Assembly (NCBI GenBank): GCA_905221605.1 | Contig: CAJNDS010002524.1 | Location: forward strand, 1,053,634 to 1,117,633 | DNA length: 64,000 bases | Reading direction: 5' to 3' | From: Symbiodinium natans | Taxonomy: Eukaryota; Sar; Dinophyceae; Suessiales; Symbiodiniaceae | Shown here: positions 1-9,314 of the stretch, piece after piece | Layout: each line of letters starts with the position of its first letter | Position numbering within the stretch: the stretch's first letter is position 1 | Made by a program: the position numbers and the translations under genes | The notes under the pieces: model-generated | Seen by the model: only the letters and a program-made list of their open reading frames with translations | Databases searched by the model: none | What the model was told of the DNA's origin: nothing

Positions 1-175
1 TGGAGGAGAGAATAGTAAACAGTCTCGCGAAGTCGGATTTGGGGCTGCGTGCGGGGATCTCCCCCCACAAACCCCTCGAAAGAACGAAAGAAAGCGGGCA
101 GCTGTTCGTTGCAAGGGGGGTCTCGGCCCCCCCTAGAGACCTAGTGCAGGCCTGAGTTCCCTGGGCTCGTCTTCC
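1..175 (+). repeat. Left-edge copy of a dispersed repeat
   Basis: The first 175 bases match 16829-17130 with small differences: the same GGAGGAGAGAAT start, AGTCTCGCG, CGGATTTGGGGCTGC, a run of GAAAGAAC units, and GGTCTCGGC followed by CTAGTGCAGGCCTGAGTTCCC. The copy at 16.8 kb has a much longer GAAAGAAC run. The repeat probably continues beyond the window. No coding frame was seen before 303. Confidence 0.75.
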
Positions 176-302
176 CCTAGAGCGCAGTTGAGTTCCCGTA
201 ATGTGTAAGAGGGAATAATTAGTCAGAACATGCCTAACTGATGCCTTGCGACATGGCAGTCGTGCAAAAAAAACGACTGCCACTTCGCAGCCGTGAGGCT
301 CC

Positions 303-1010
303 ATGTCCACTTATAAGGCCCTGGGTTTAAAGAAAGGAGGCAGTGCTTTCAGCTACTTCTTGAGCCATGTGAAGCACAATGGCACAGAGGCCAAGCCAGC
401 GCGGAGGCTGGTTGTGAAAACCATGGTGAAGAATGGGCTGGAGGCTTCAGTCACGCGATGGTCCGGGACTTGGCAGATTGTGGACTGTGTGTTAATGTTT
501 GCGCTATCCGGGATGTTACATCCTATCTCGAGAGTTGAAAACAAGGTACCGACAGGGAAGCTGTTTTCAGATTCCCTAAAGTCTCTGGAACTTCAAAATC
601 CACGAGATCTTCAAGTATCTGCGAAAAACTCATATAGATACTGGTATGGCTTCTCAGGCTGAACCATGTATCTCCTACTGCCTCCAGCCTTTGCTTGCCG
701 GTCTTCTCTTCCACCGTTTCTCTTGTCATTCTGTGACTTGTTGTCCGTTTGGTCGTGTGGCGTGAGCGATTCGAGTCAGGTTCAGTCACCTGCTGTAAGG
801 AAATGTTGGCTCGACAGGTCTTGTGGCGGTTTAGCAGTCGCGTCCCACCCATGCAGCCGTGCTGCGTCGCTAAGGAAGTCCATGACAAAGGAAGAGAAGG
901 AAGTGTTCCACGAGCAAGCCCGCGAGAAGCAGCGAAACGCTCAACAGCTCCGACACAACGCCTTGGAGCCTCTTCCAGTCGCCGTGCGCCAGGACGGGGC
1001 TCAACCTTAG
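303..1010 (+). CDS. Split HMG-box protein (two exons, model)
   Basis: The frame from the ATG at 303 begins LGLKKGGSAFSYFLSHVK, which resembles the first helix of an HMG box (K-x-x-SA-[YF]-x-x-F). A separate frame before the stop at 1010 contains KSMTKEEKEVFHEQAREK, which resembles the last HMG helix. Removing 437-874 (GC donor, TAAG|G acceptor, 438 bp, in phase) joins the halves into one box of near-normal length. HMG-box proteins bind and bend DNA in the nucleus. The frame read straight through exon 1 to 662 loses this similarity, which supports an intron. It lies 34 bp before the kinase start; whether the two are one transcript is unknown. Donor choice is uncertain. Confidence 0.5.
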
Positions 1011-1044
1011 TAAAAGCAACAAGCCCAACTTCACAATTAGGCAC

Positions 1045-1887
1045 ATGTCGGTGGATCAGGAGGAGCAGCAGCCGTGTGAGAACAAGGAGGTCTGGTGGGA
1101 TGGCCTTCTCTTGCACACCACCGAGCTCTTGGGCTGTGGCAGCTACGGGTCCGTCTTCCGCGCGAAGGGCGAGGACGGATCCTCTTTCGCGGCCAAGTTT
1201 TACAAGTCCGGGAAGAACGAGGTTCAGTCAGAGCTTGACGTTTTCCGCATGCTCACTCATCCGAATGTCGTTGTCTGCTACGGCGTGGTCACGACCTCCT
1301 CCGAGATTGGCTTGCTCATGGAGATCGGGCAGGGTAGCCTCGGCCAGTACTTGAAGCAGCATCCATTACTTGAGCCTTTGGAGCCCGCAAAGATGCTGCA
1401 ACGATGGCAGCTGGCAACGCAGCTGGCGAAGGGCCTCCATCACATCCATTCTCGTGGACTTGTCCATGCTGACCCCAAGCCTTCCAATGCCATCATCTTC
1501 GCTTCTCCTTCTTTGGCCGCCAAGTGGTCCGACTTGGGGCTGTGCCAGAAAGCCAACGAGAAGGTCTTTGGTGAGAACGTCTTCACCCCGGCCTACAGGG
1601 CGCCGGAGTATCTGAGCGGCAAGGTGATACGGCTGACAAAGTCCGCCGATGCGTTTGCTTTCGGCTGTGTTCTGTTTAGCTGCTGTTGTCTCGGAGGCGG
1701 CGGTCACCTTTTTGTAGATGTGTCCGTTGTAGGCAACTCGCAGTATGTGCAGGCGCGCTTGAGTGCAGCCGTGCCGCATGATTTTGCTGCTCAAACTATG
1801 ATCAAGGCTCTGGTCAGTGATGTCGCAGAGAGGGCCACCTTGTTAGATTTCTTGTCTGCAGCAAGCAGGCGCTTGCGATCCTTTTGA
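1045..1887 (+). CDS. Protein kinase domain protein
   Basis: This 280-residue protein is almost entirely a protein kinase fold. Visible parts: glycine-rich loop LGCGSYGSV (29-37), ATP lysine K51 in FAAKFY, a candidate helix-C glutamate E63, catalytic loop HADPKPSN (141-148) with D143, K145 and N148, a DLG in place of DFG (163-165), and YRAPE (184-188). The HRD arginine is replaced by alanine, and the segment after APE is short and cysteine-rich. The metal and phosphate-transfer residues are present, so activity is possible; target and pathway are unknown. The start is the ATG at 1045, before the glycine loop. A TTAG lies just upstream, so an additional 5' exon is possible. Confidence 0.8.
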   Translation: MSVDQEEQQPCENKEVWWDGLLLHTTELLGCGSYGSVFRAKGEDGSSFAAKFYKSGKNEVQSELDVFRMLTHPNVVVCYGVVTTSSEIGLLMEIGQGSLGQYLKQHPLLEPLEPAKMLQRWQLATQLAKGLHHIHSRGLVHADPKPSNAIIFASPSLAAKWSDLGLCQKANEKVFGENVFTPAYRAPEYLSGKVIRLTKSADAFAFGCVLFSCCCLGGGGHLFVDVSVVGNSQYVQARLSAAVPHDFAAQTMIKALVSDVAERATLLDFLSAASRRLRSF

Positions 1888-3629
1888 GGCTTGCCGAGCT
1901 TCATTTGCAGAAGTGTGCGAAGACTTGGAGCCGAAACTGCGAACTGTTTAAGCAGAGTCCTCACGGAAGGCTTGCGACATTTTGGAGCAGTCGCAGCTTT
2001 TAGCTGTCACACGTAGACATCGCTGGAACAGGAGTAGCCTGTCGACTATGAGGAAAATGTAGGTCGTGATGGGCTACGGTTTAGGGTCTGGGGTGCAGGG
2101 TTTATGGTTAAGGGTTGAGGGTTTAGCGTTAAGGGTTTAGGGTTTAGGGTTCGTCACAAAAAAGGGTTAGGGTCTAGAGTTTAGGGTGGGACCCTGACCT
2201 CGCCAAACTTGTTAATCCGGATTCCTGCTGCGAGGACTTAGGTCTTAACGGCTTTCAGGCAGAAGACGGTTCACTCAACTGTCTGGCTTCATTCCATCCA
2301 GTTTCCATTCCATCAAGCAAGGTCGTGGGCAAGTAATCCCAACCAATAAGGTTGCTGACAAAATATTCGACCGAAAGGTCATTGACAAATTCTTTCCCTT
2401 GAGTAAGGTCAAACCCTCAACCCTAAAACCTCAAACCTAAACCCTTAACCCTTTCGCCTAAACCCTGAACCCTGAACCCTAAACCCCTGTCAGGTTAGTA
2501 AAGGTCATTGACATATAAGTTCCACCGACTAACGTCTTTACTCCATCCATTCCTTGTCGTTGACAAGATTACTGAAGCCTTGTAACCCTTAGGCCCAAAC
2601 CTGTAGTATGTTTGTCCATTCTCTCTGCAAGAACCGGCTTCTGATGTGTGAAGGTCTCTCAGTGGGGCCGGCCAACCATGCGCCCGAACCCAAACCCGCA
2701 ACCGCACACGCGTCCTCAGATTCTCGCAACACGCTCGATAAACTCGTATTTCGGCAGCTACGCCAGCGCAGAACATGCACCCTGCATCCTAAGCCCTGAA
2801 CCTAAAACCTAAACCCTCAAACCCTTCAAGCTTAAACCCTATGCCCTAAAGCCTAAAAAACCCTAAACCCTAGGCCTTAAGTCCTACACCCTCAACCCTT
2901 ATCTTTAATCCTTATAATCCCTAAAGCCTAAAAGCCCTAAACCCCGACTCTGAGCCTCTCAACCTGAAACTCGCGCATGCTGGATCCTCCCGCTCTGCCT
3001 GGCGTCGGACTGTGCGCGTGAGGCGCGTGCGTGCGGGAAGGGTTCTGAGGCTTCAGCTTGTGACATGCTGCGTCGCCCGTGTTAGCGAACATGGAGGATA
3101 GTATGGTTTGGGGTTTGGGGGTTGGGTTTAGGGTTCAGGGTTCAAGGTTTAGGGTTTAGGGTTTAGGGTTTAGGGTTTAGGGTTTAGGGTTTAGGGTTTA
3201 GGGTTTAGGGTTTAGGGTTTGTGTCCGGAGTTTTGGGCGGGTTTTGGGCGAAAGTTTCGGCGGGTTTTGCGGGTTTGGGGCGAAACTTTGAGCGAGTTTT
3301 CTTAGGGGCTGGAGTGGGAGCTGGGAGGTGGGAGCTGGGAGCTGGGAGCTGTGGGAGTTGGGCTGGGAGCTGAAAACTGGGAGTTGGGAGCTGGGAGCTG
3401 GGAGCTAGGGCTTGGAGGGGTTTGGGAGGGGCTGGGGACTGGAGGGGCTGGAGGCTGGAGGGGGTTTAGGGCTTAGGGTTCAGAGTCTAGGGTTTAGGGT
3501 TTAGGGTTTAGGGTTTAGGGTTTGGGGTTTGGGGTTTAGGATCTCGAAAAGGGTTTAGGGTTTAGGATCCAGAAAAGGGTTTAGGATTGATGGTTTAGGG
3601 AGCTAGTCCCGCAACCCTAAACCCTACAG
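1888..3629. repeat. Intergenic DNA with degenerate TTTAGGG and CCCTAAA islands
   Basis: Telomere-type heptamers occur at about 2080-2190 and 3095-3220 (TTTAGGG), 2400-2490 and 2790-2960 (CCCTAAA), and 3470-3605. Between them are unique GC-rich spacers and a GGGAGCTGGGAGCTG minisatellite at about 3310-3430. The motif GGTCATTGACAAA recurs at 2375 and 2500 and again near 3950. No convincing gene was seen; the open frames at 2495-2799 on both strands are mutual shadows. Confidence 0.7.
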
Positions 3630-3754
3630 TACGCTGGAAGCCCAGATTGCTCGTTCCTTGCGCCAAACGTTACTCAGTCCGCCCTGGACATGGCAGGCGC
3701 AGCTCAACCCATCGGCCTTACTCACGGACGGCGGTGCCAGTCGGGACGCTAAGA
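3630..3754 (+). CDS. Putative isolated exon, unrecognised
   Basis: After an acceptor-like CTACAG, a frame of 41 codons stays open to the next CCCTAAA run. It begins TLEAQIARSLRQTLLSPPW. The flanks are telomere-type repeat on both sides, as in the 25-63 kb region. No family recognised. Confidence 0.35.
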
Positions 3755-3755
3755 A

Positions 3756-5384
3756 CCCTAAACCCTAAACCCCTCTGAACCCGAAGTACTCTTTTGGGTC
3801 TTCCTATGTAGTTGACTTCGGGCCTGGTGTTTGTAGGGTACCAAGGGGCATATTTGCCAAGTTCCTACATGCTCCTGGCCAAGATTCCCGAACCCCGCAG
3901 CCCAGAAATCCCATCCAGATCTTTTCATCGATTCTCGTAAGGTCGTTGACAAATATATCAATGGCATTGACAAACACATCCCATCGTAAAGCAGCAAGAG
4001 CATGTTAGAGGCTGTTCTGGGGTCCACTGTCAGAGCTGCGGTTTAGGGTTTAGGGTTGACAGGGTTACGTTTCAGGGTGTCGGGTTTAGGGCGTAATTAG
4101 GGTTTCGTTTGGGGTTTGGTGTTTAGGGTTTAGGGTTTAGGGTTCGGGGTTGAGGGTTGAGGGTTTAGGTTGAGGGTTTAGGGCTCAGGGTTGAGGGTTT
4201 AGGGTTCAAACCCGAAGCCCTAAACCGCAGCTCTGGCGCATAGGAGACAAGCCCAGTTTCATGACCCCCCCCCCCCCCCCCCCCAAGTGCTGTTAAACTG
4301 TTGCCCGAGGCAACGTCCGTTTGAGGTTTAGGGCTTATAGGGTTTGTCCGTTCCTGAAGAGGGGTCATGCTCAAGGGTCAATGAACTGGCTTCTTATTGG
4401 CGAATTTGAGCTTTACATACCATGCTCGGTAGAATATAGCACATGCTCTTATGACAAATCCACTTAAATTCCCCAACAAGAAGCCAGACGTTTGGGCCTT
4501 CAAGATTGATGCTCCAGCGATGTGGGATTCAGAACTAACGGCCAGGCAGTAGGGACGTGGAAATTGCGGAAGAAGGGTCTAGGGCTGTAACAAGGGCTGA
4601 GGGCTGTGTAGCTCTGGCTTTTGGGCTGGGCTTGAGTCCGTCAAGGGCTTGGGAAAAACAAAGGTTAAAAGGTGTAGGTCTGGGGCTCCGGTGGGCTTTG
4701 CTCAAAAAACATGGAAACGGTCTTTGGGAAGGCTGATGGCAACCCACCCAGCGCCAGAACCACGCAAGGTCGGCTCTTCGGGTTGCGGTTGGGCTTTGCA
4801 GGGTCTAGGATAGAAGCGGAGACGATACTCGTGCACACCCGAAAAGCTGGCAAGAAACACTAACCAGGGAGGGCCAAAGCTTGCACAGACTCTAGACGTT
4901 AAGGCCTAGAGCTAAAACGTCACAAGCTCCAAACATCGGAGGTTCGTGCCTGGCCAGCTGCACTGAGATTGGCCGACTTCGGCCTCCTTTAGCTCCTCCG
5001 GTTTAGGCTTCCGGGGTAGTTATAGGGTTAGGGCAGAGGTTGAAAGGGATTCGGGTTTGAGGCCGAGGTTTACAGTTGCGGGCTGAGGGTTTAGGGTTTA
5101 ATGTTAGGGGCCTTCGGGTTTAGGGTTTAGGGTTTAGGGTTTCGGGTTTAGGGTTCAGGGTTTAGGGTGACCATCATCTTCCAGCGTCTCACCTCACGCG
5201 CTATGGCTATCAGACACCGAAACAAGCCGACTCTCAGCCAGCCTGAAAAGCCTGTTGCGAACTTCAAAATGACTTGTATTACATTCAATTACACTTCAAA
5301 CTGCTCGGTCATACACTTCAAATACGATTGACAAGAAGCTCAAGCATAGCAGTGCCATAGCACTCTTCCGAGCCTCCAGTGACC
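3756..5384. repeat. Telomere-type repeat islands and a poly-C tract
   Basis: TTTAGGG-type runs lie at about 4040-4210 and 5085-5170. A pure C run of about 20 lies at 4266. 4380-5080 is unique sequence without a convincing frame. At 5262-5335, AACTTCAAA-type motifs are the reverse complement of the TTTGAAGTT motif found in downstream introns. Confidence 0.6.
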
Positions 5385-6242
5385 ATGACAGAAGAACCCT
5401 TTCTCAACGAAGGCCGCCGTGGCAAGCGCAAGCTCAGCAAGCACAACAGCAACCCGCAAAGCATCTGCGTGCAAGCTCAGTTGTGCATCTCTGGCGGTTG
5501 GATGAAGAAGCCAATTCCTCTTGATGTTGCGGATTTTGCTGGCACGGACATGGTCAGCGTCCAGTCTACATCCGTGTGGCTTCCTCAAGTCCTCCAGGGG
5601 TTTTGCCGTTATCAATCACTCGGCTCCTTGTTGCGGTCGGTGTCTCAAGATCTACAAGCACAAGTTTTGCGAAGCACCGACGAGGCGCAAGAGGCCAAAG
5701 CATCCCGAGCCAATGCTTTGCGCGCAGAGCTGTGGGATGAGGACGAGGGGTCGGAGGGCAACGTGGTCGAGGACAGGGTCAAGATCCCGAGCAACCATCG
5801 AAGATGTTTGCGGGACCCGTCGAATGTCTGTCATCGTGGCCATAGCTTGACGGTGGCGTGGAGGCGCAACGTCTTCTACGTGGGGGCTACATCCGCGTCC
5901 ATCGCGGCTTTGGTTGAGGTCTTGCGCTCTTATACCAAGAGCGAGGTTGCCGAGAAGTCGCCCGAGAAGCCGAAGGAAAAGGAGACACGCGTGGAAGATG
6001 CCGACGAGGCTGAGGGCTGCGTGGTGTGGCAATTTCCAACAAAGACATGGGTCGTCCGCTACGTTGACGCTGAGGGCAAGAAGCACATGCGCACCAAAGG
6101 CTTACATGTTCCAGACAAGGGCTTCGATGGCGCCACTCTCCCCGTCGCAGAGTACAAGCGGATCCGCAACGAAGTTCGCACCAAGGCCATCGCGCTTTGG
6201 AACGACCTGGACCAGTCTGAGCGACCTAGGCTCGAAACGTAG
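5385..6242 (+). CDS. Unrecognised basic/acidic nuclear-like protein
   Basis: The ATG at 5385 gives 285 residues. The N-terminus is basic (GRRGKRKLSKHN), the middle is charged (SEVAEKSPEKPKEKETRVED), and the C-terminal ~80 residues look folded: VVWQFPTKTWVVRYVDAEGK followed by a helix around RIRNEVRTKAIALWND. Three short strands then a helix recall an AP2-type DNA-binding fold, but the similarity is weak and only suggestive. The codon bias resembles the neighbouring genes. A CTCCAG acceptor-like site just before the ATG allows an upstream exon. Confidence 0.5.
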   Translation: MTEEPFLNEGRRGKRKLSKHNSNPQSICVQAQLCISGGWMKKPIPLDVADFAGTDMVSVQSTSVWLPQVLQGFCRYQSLGSLLRSVSQDLQAQVLRSTDEAQEAKASRANALRAELWDEDEGSEGNVVEDRVKIPSNHRRCLRDPSNVCHRGHSLTVAWRRNVFYVGATSASIAALVEVLRSYTKSEVAEKSPEKPKEKETRVEDADEAEGCVVWQFPTKTWVVRYVDAEGKKHMRTKGLHVPDKGFDGATLPVAEYKRIRNEVRTKAIALWNDLDQSERPRLET

Positions 6243-6721
6243 GGCGTCTCTTTGTGCATCCTGACACAAGAAGACAGGGTGAAGAGTGTCGGGGCGGAGC
6301 ACTCGCATGGTCCCGGTCCTGCGCCTGTAAAGAAAGGCGCAGGGCCCTCGCGCAACCCTGCTGTTTGGGAGAGTAAATTTAAGGGTGGCGCTACTAACGT
6401 TGAACGTGGCACGATGTCATTCCAGTTTCATTTGAAGTTCATTTGAAGATGATGAGGTGCTGCTTTGAGATGTAATTGAAGTTCGTATCAATTGCATTTG
6501 AACTGTTCGCAATCGATGAACGGCACCTTGACTTGCTGCAGCGGCTGTTGCATCATGGGTGTCTTGAGCTGTCTCACGCGTTTTGTACTTTGCGACCTGG
6601 CAAGGTAGGCTCTTGTCAAACTGCGATTCCGCAAGTGGATTTGATCGCCATGCTTTTGCTCTGCGACCTCGCAGGTTTAGGTAGGGCAGCACTGCCACAT
6701 CGCAGGGGCGACAGCGAGCTC

Positions 6722-9098
6722 ATGGCCGACTCTTCTCTCAAGGATGCTGGCAACACACAGGCGCTGCAGGGCGCCGCGTACGTGTTGCGGCACTATTCCC
6801 TGGGGGTGACCCGCATACCGCTGCACAATATGGCCTGTGCCAGCTTCAACCGCCACGGTGCTGGCGTTTCCGGGAAGCACTCGCAGAACGTCGTTCGGCG
6901 AATCTTCACTGTGGAAGGCCTTCAAGTGTGGCGGTATCGCCATGGGGTGTGCATACAACCACCTGCTTCAGACCCCATGGAGTTCTCTCGCTTTACCAAC
7001 AATTATGTCCAGAAGCAGAAGGACCTGCTGGCCGCCGTGGCCGAGCGGCCCTTGCCAGGTTGCTTCGCCAAGACGCACTTATGGCACGGGCTCCACACTG
7101 CGGCCGTTGGAACCAAGTTCTACCACGACTCGGGCTTGCCTCTGGTGCCAAATGTGGAGGATGAGGAAGTGGCCACAACCATCTCCGAGGGGATGTGGTT
7201 TCAGACGCTCAAGTACGAGGCGTACGTCAGCCACAAGAAGGCCATCGAGGCACTCATGACCGGAGACAATCTGGACGCGGCGTACGCCTTAGCGGAAACA
7301 GAGATGAGTCTCATCGCCAGCTACTTCAAAAGCTCCCGCATCACCGTGCCCATGCCTGGGCAAACGCAGTTCGACGCCATCTCCGAGTCGCTTTTCCTTG
7401 GTAACAACTTTTCGCCAGACCTTCGCGTCGCGGCTTACAACTTTTCGAAGGTGATAGGCGAACCTCAGCTGGAGCTCCTGGTTGACACGTACCAGGCCTA
7501 CGTCAACCCGACGGAGCAGCTCCTGTCCCACACCATGATGGCATGCCTCACAAAGTTGCCCGAAGCTTTGCTGTGGTCCAAGACGGCCCTTTTCATCGTG
7601 AACATGTGCTCCGCCCCGAAATATTTTGGAGTTTCTTTCTTGAAACTTCCTTTGAAGTATGTGCCTCATCAATTGAGAGTTCGTTTGAAAGCTTAGGTGT
7701 GCGCCGCCGACACGCATGGTCCGAAGTGGAACAAAGCTCGTGGGCTCCGTGGTGGCCGACTCAGCACTTCGAGGTCTTCTGAAGGCGGACAAACAGCAGC
7801 TGGAGTCCATCGAGGCCACCGTCTGCAAGATCATGACCACATACTCCTTGAAGGCTTTGCCGCGTGCCCCGCTGGATTTGCTCCTGAAGGCGAGGGTTCA
7901 GTTCTGCTGCAAGTTCGGTGAGGCGCTCGGTGGACTTACCCGCGGCGGGGACACCGTGCCGGAGGACGTCCCGCGGGAGCTGGATATCAACGCGAAGCTT
8001 GCTTCCGCTGAGTCCAGGTTGCGGCTTTTGCTGGAGAACTCTGGCTTCAGTCTTCCCGCTCGGGTGCTTGGAAGCATCCAAGTAAAGTGTCAAAACCACT
8101 GCAGGCGTTTGTGTGTTGTACCTGAGCAGTCTCACTTGTCCTTTCAGGTGCTTAGTGAGAAGGTGGACAACAAGGGCAGCGCCAAGTCCAGACAGGCTGC
8201 TTCCAGCAAGGCACAGGCCGACTGTCTACCAGCGCTGGCGACGTGTGATGGTCAGGTCGTGAGGAATGCAGCTGCAGACGCCCGTCGCATGGGCCTGACT
8301 GGTGGCTGTTCCGTCCTCGTGGGGTCCGAGAAAATGGTGGCAGTTTTCGTGCAGCTGTCGGGGGAGGGCGCTCAAGTGAAGTTCCTGGACGCTAGTGGCC
8401 AGGAGCAGGTCCAGGACGTACCGCTGGCAGATCTTGAAGTCCTGAAGCCGGAGGACAAGAAGAAGGTCCAGGCTGTGAAGCTAGTTGACACACGTCAGCC
8501 AGGCATTGAGTGGCATGCGCTGACAGATGTCCAGGTTGAGCAAGGCATCCGCGATTTTGTGAAGTCCGAGCTGCTGCACTTGCAAGGGTCTCTTTGTCCC
8601 CCAAAGGAGTTGTTGCGGTATCATCGTGAGGCAGACGGTGATCACTTCTCTTTGAACTACGCAGTGAAAGCTGGAAGTCTTGTGTTTCTTCCTTTCACCC
8701 AGGCATTGTCGGAAGGACAGCGTGGTGTGAAGCGCCGCAAAAGTGGGAAGTCGCAAGAGGGCGCAGAATATCCCCTCCTGCGAGTCAAGAAGACTGACAT
8801 CAAGGGAGCTGAGCCCATGTATTTTACACTGGAGCCCTCGGCAGGTCCGTTTTGGCAATTCTTCCTGGAGGACGGTCACCAAGGCCAGGATGTCCCGAAT
8901 CTCACGTACAGGATCATGAAAACCCAGGCCACGCAAAGCGGGTCTGCGCAGTTTAGCATCCAGGGCAAGATGATCAAGAAAACCTCGAAAATGTCACTTG
9001 AGCTTTGTTTTCCTGTTTTGACAAACCTGGAAGACTTGCCCGCCTACACGATTTTGCGGGCTTGCTGTGCTGGGCCTCCCAACGTCAAAGACGCATGA
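6722..9098 (+). CDS. Unrecognised protein, three-exon model
   Basis: Two long frames are joined by a short intron. The model starts at the ATG at 6722 (MADSSLKDAG) and runs to about 7605/7617, then 7697-8081, then 8148-9098, about 735 residues. No domain was recognised. Visible features: an N-terminal half rich in aromatic residues (RRIFTVEGLQVWRYRHG), a helix-rich middle, and a KRRKSGK basic patch near the C-terminus. The track of codon bias is continuous across all three parts. The longer upstream extension to 6476 has no ATG and runs into TTTGAAGTT repeats, so it was not used. It sits 216 bp before the transposase-like gene in the same direction; a functional link is not shown. Confidence 0.55.
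7606..7696 (+). other. Intron 1 of the 6722 gene (model)
   Basis: The frame shifts here between two long coding frames. The acceptor is CTTAG|G at 7696. Two donors keep phase: GT at 7606 or GA at 7618 (79-91 bp). The interior carries the CTTTGAAGTATG and CGTTTGAAAG motifs shared with nearby introns. Confidence 0.55.
8082..8147 (+). other. In-frame 66 bp intron (model)
   Basis: GTAAAGTG at 8082 and TTGTCCTTTCAG at 8147 are near-consensus donor and acceptor. The interval is 66 bp with no stop, so it would be missed by frame analysis alone. Splicing joins GSIQ to VLSEKVDNK. Confidence 0.5.
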
Positions 9099-9180
9099 TG
9101 TGAAGTACAGAGGCGGACCTGCGGCCGCAAGTTCTGACAGAAGCACATGAAGAGGACAGCGGACGAAAAATCAACTCTTT

Positions 9181-9268
9181 ATGAAGTTCATTTGAAGTTT
9201 ATTTGAAGTTCATCATGTTGTGAGTTTGAGCATGTTTGAAGTTACTTTGAACTTCATTTGAAGTGACA
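9181..9268 (+). repeat. TTTGAAGTTCA-type imperfect repeat
   Basis: Imperfect tandem copies of TTTGAAGTTCAT fill the gap between two coding frames. The same motif lies at 6418-6485, 7640-7690 and 11049-11145, and reversed at 5262-5335. Two of these positions are inside modelled introns. Confidence 0.6.
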
Positions 9269-9314
9269 AGCCTGGAAGACTTGCCCGCTGGTTGCAGCAT
9301 CACCAAGCAGAGAG

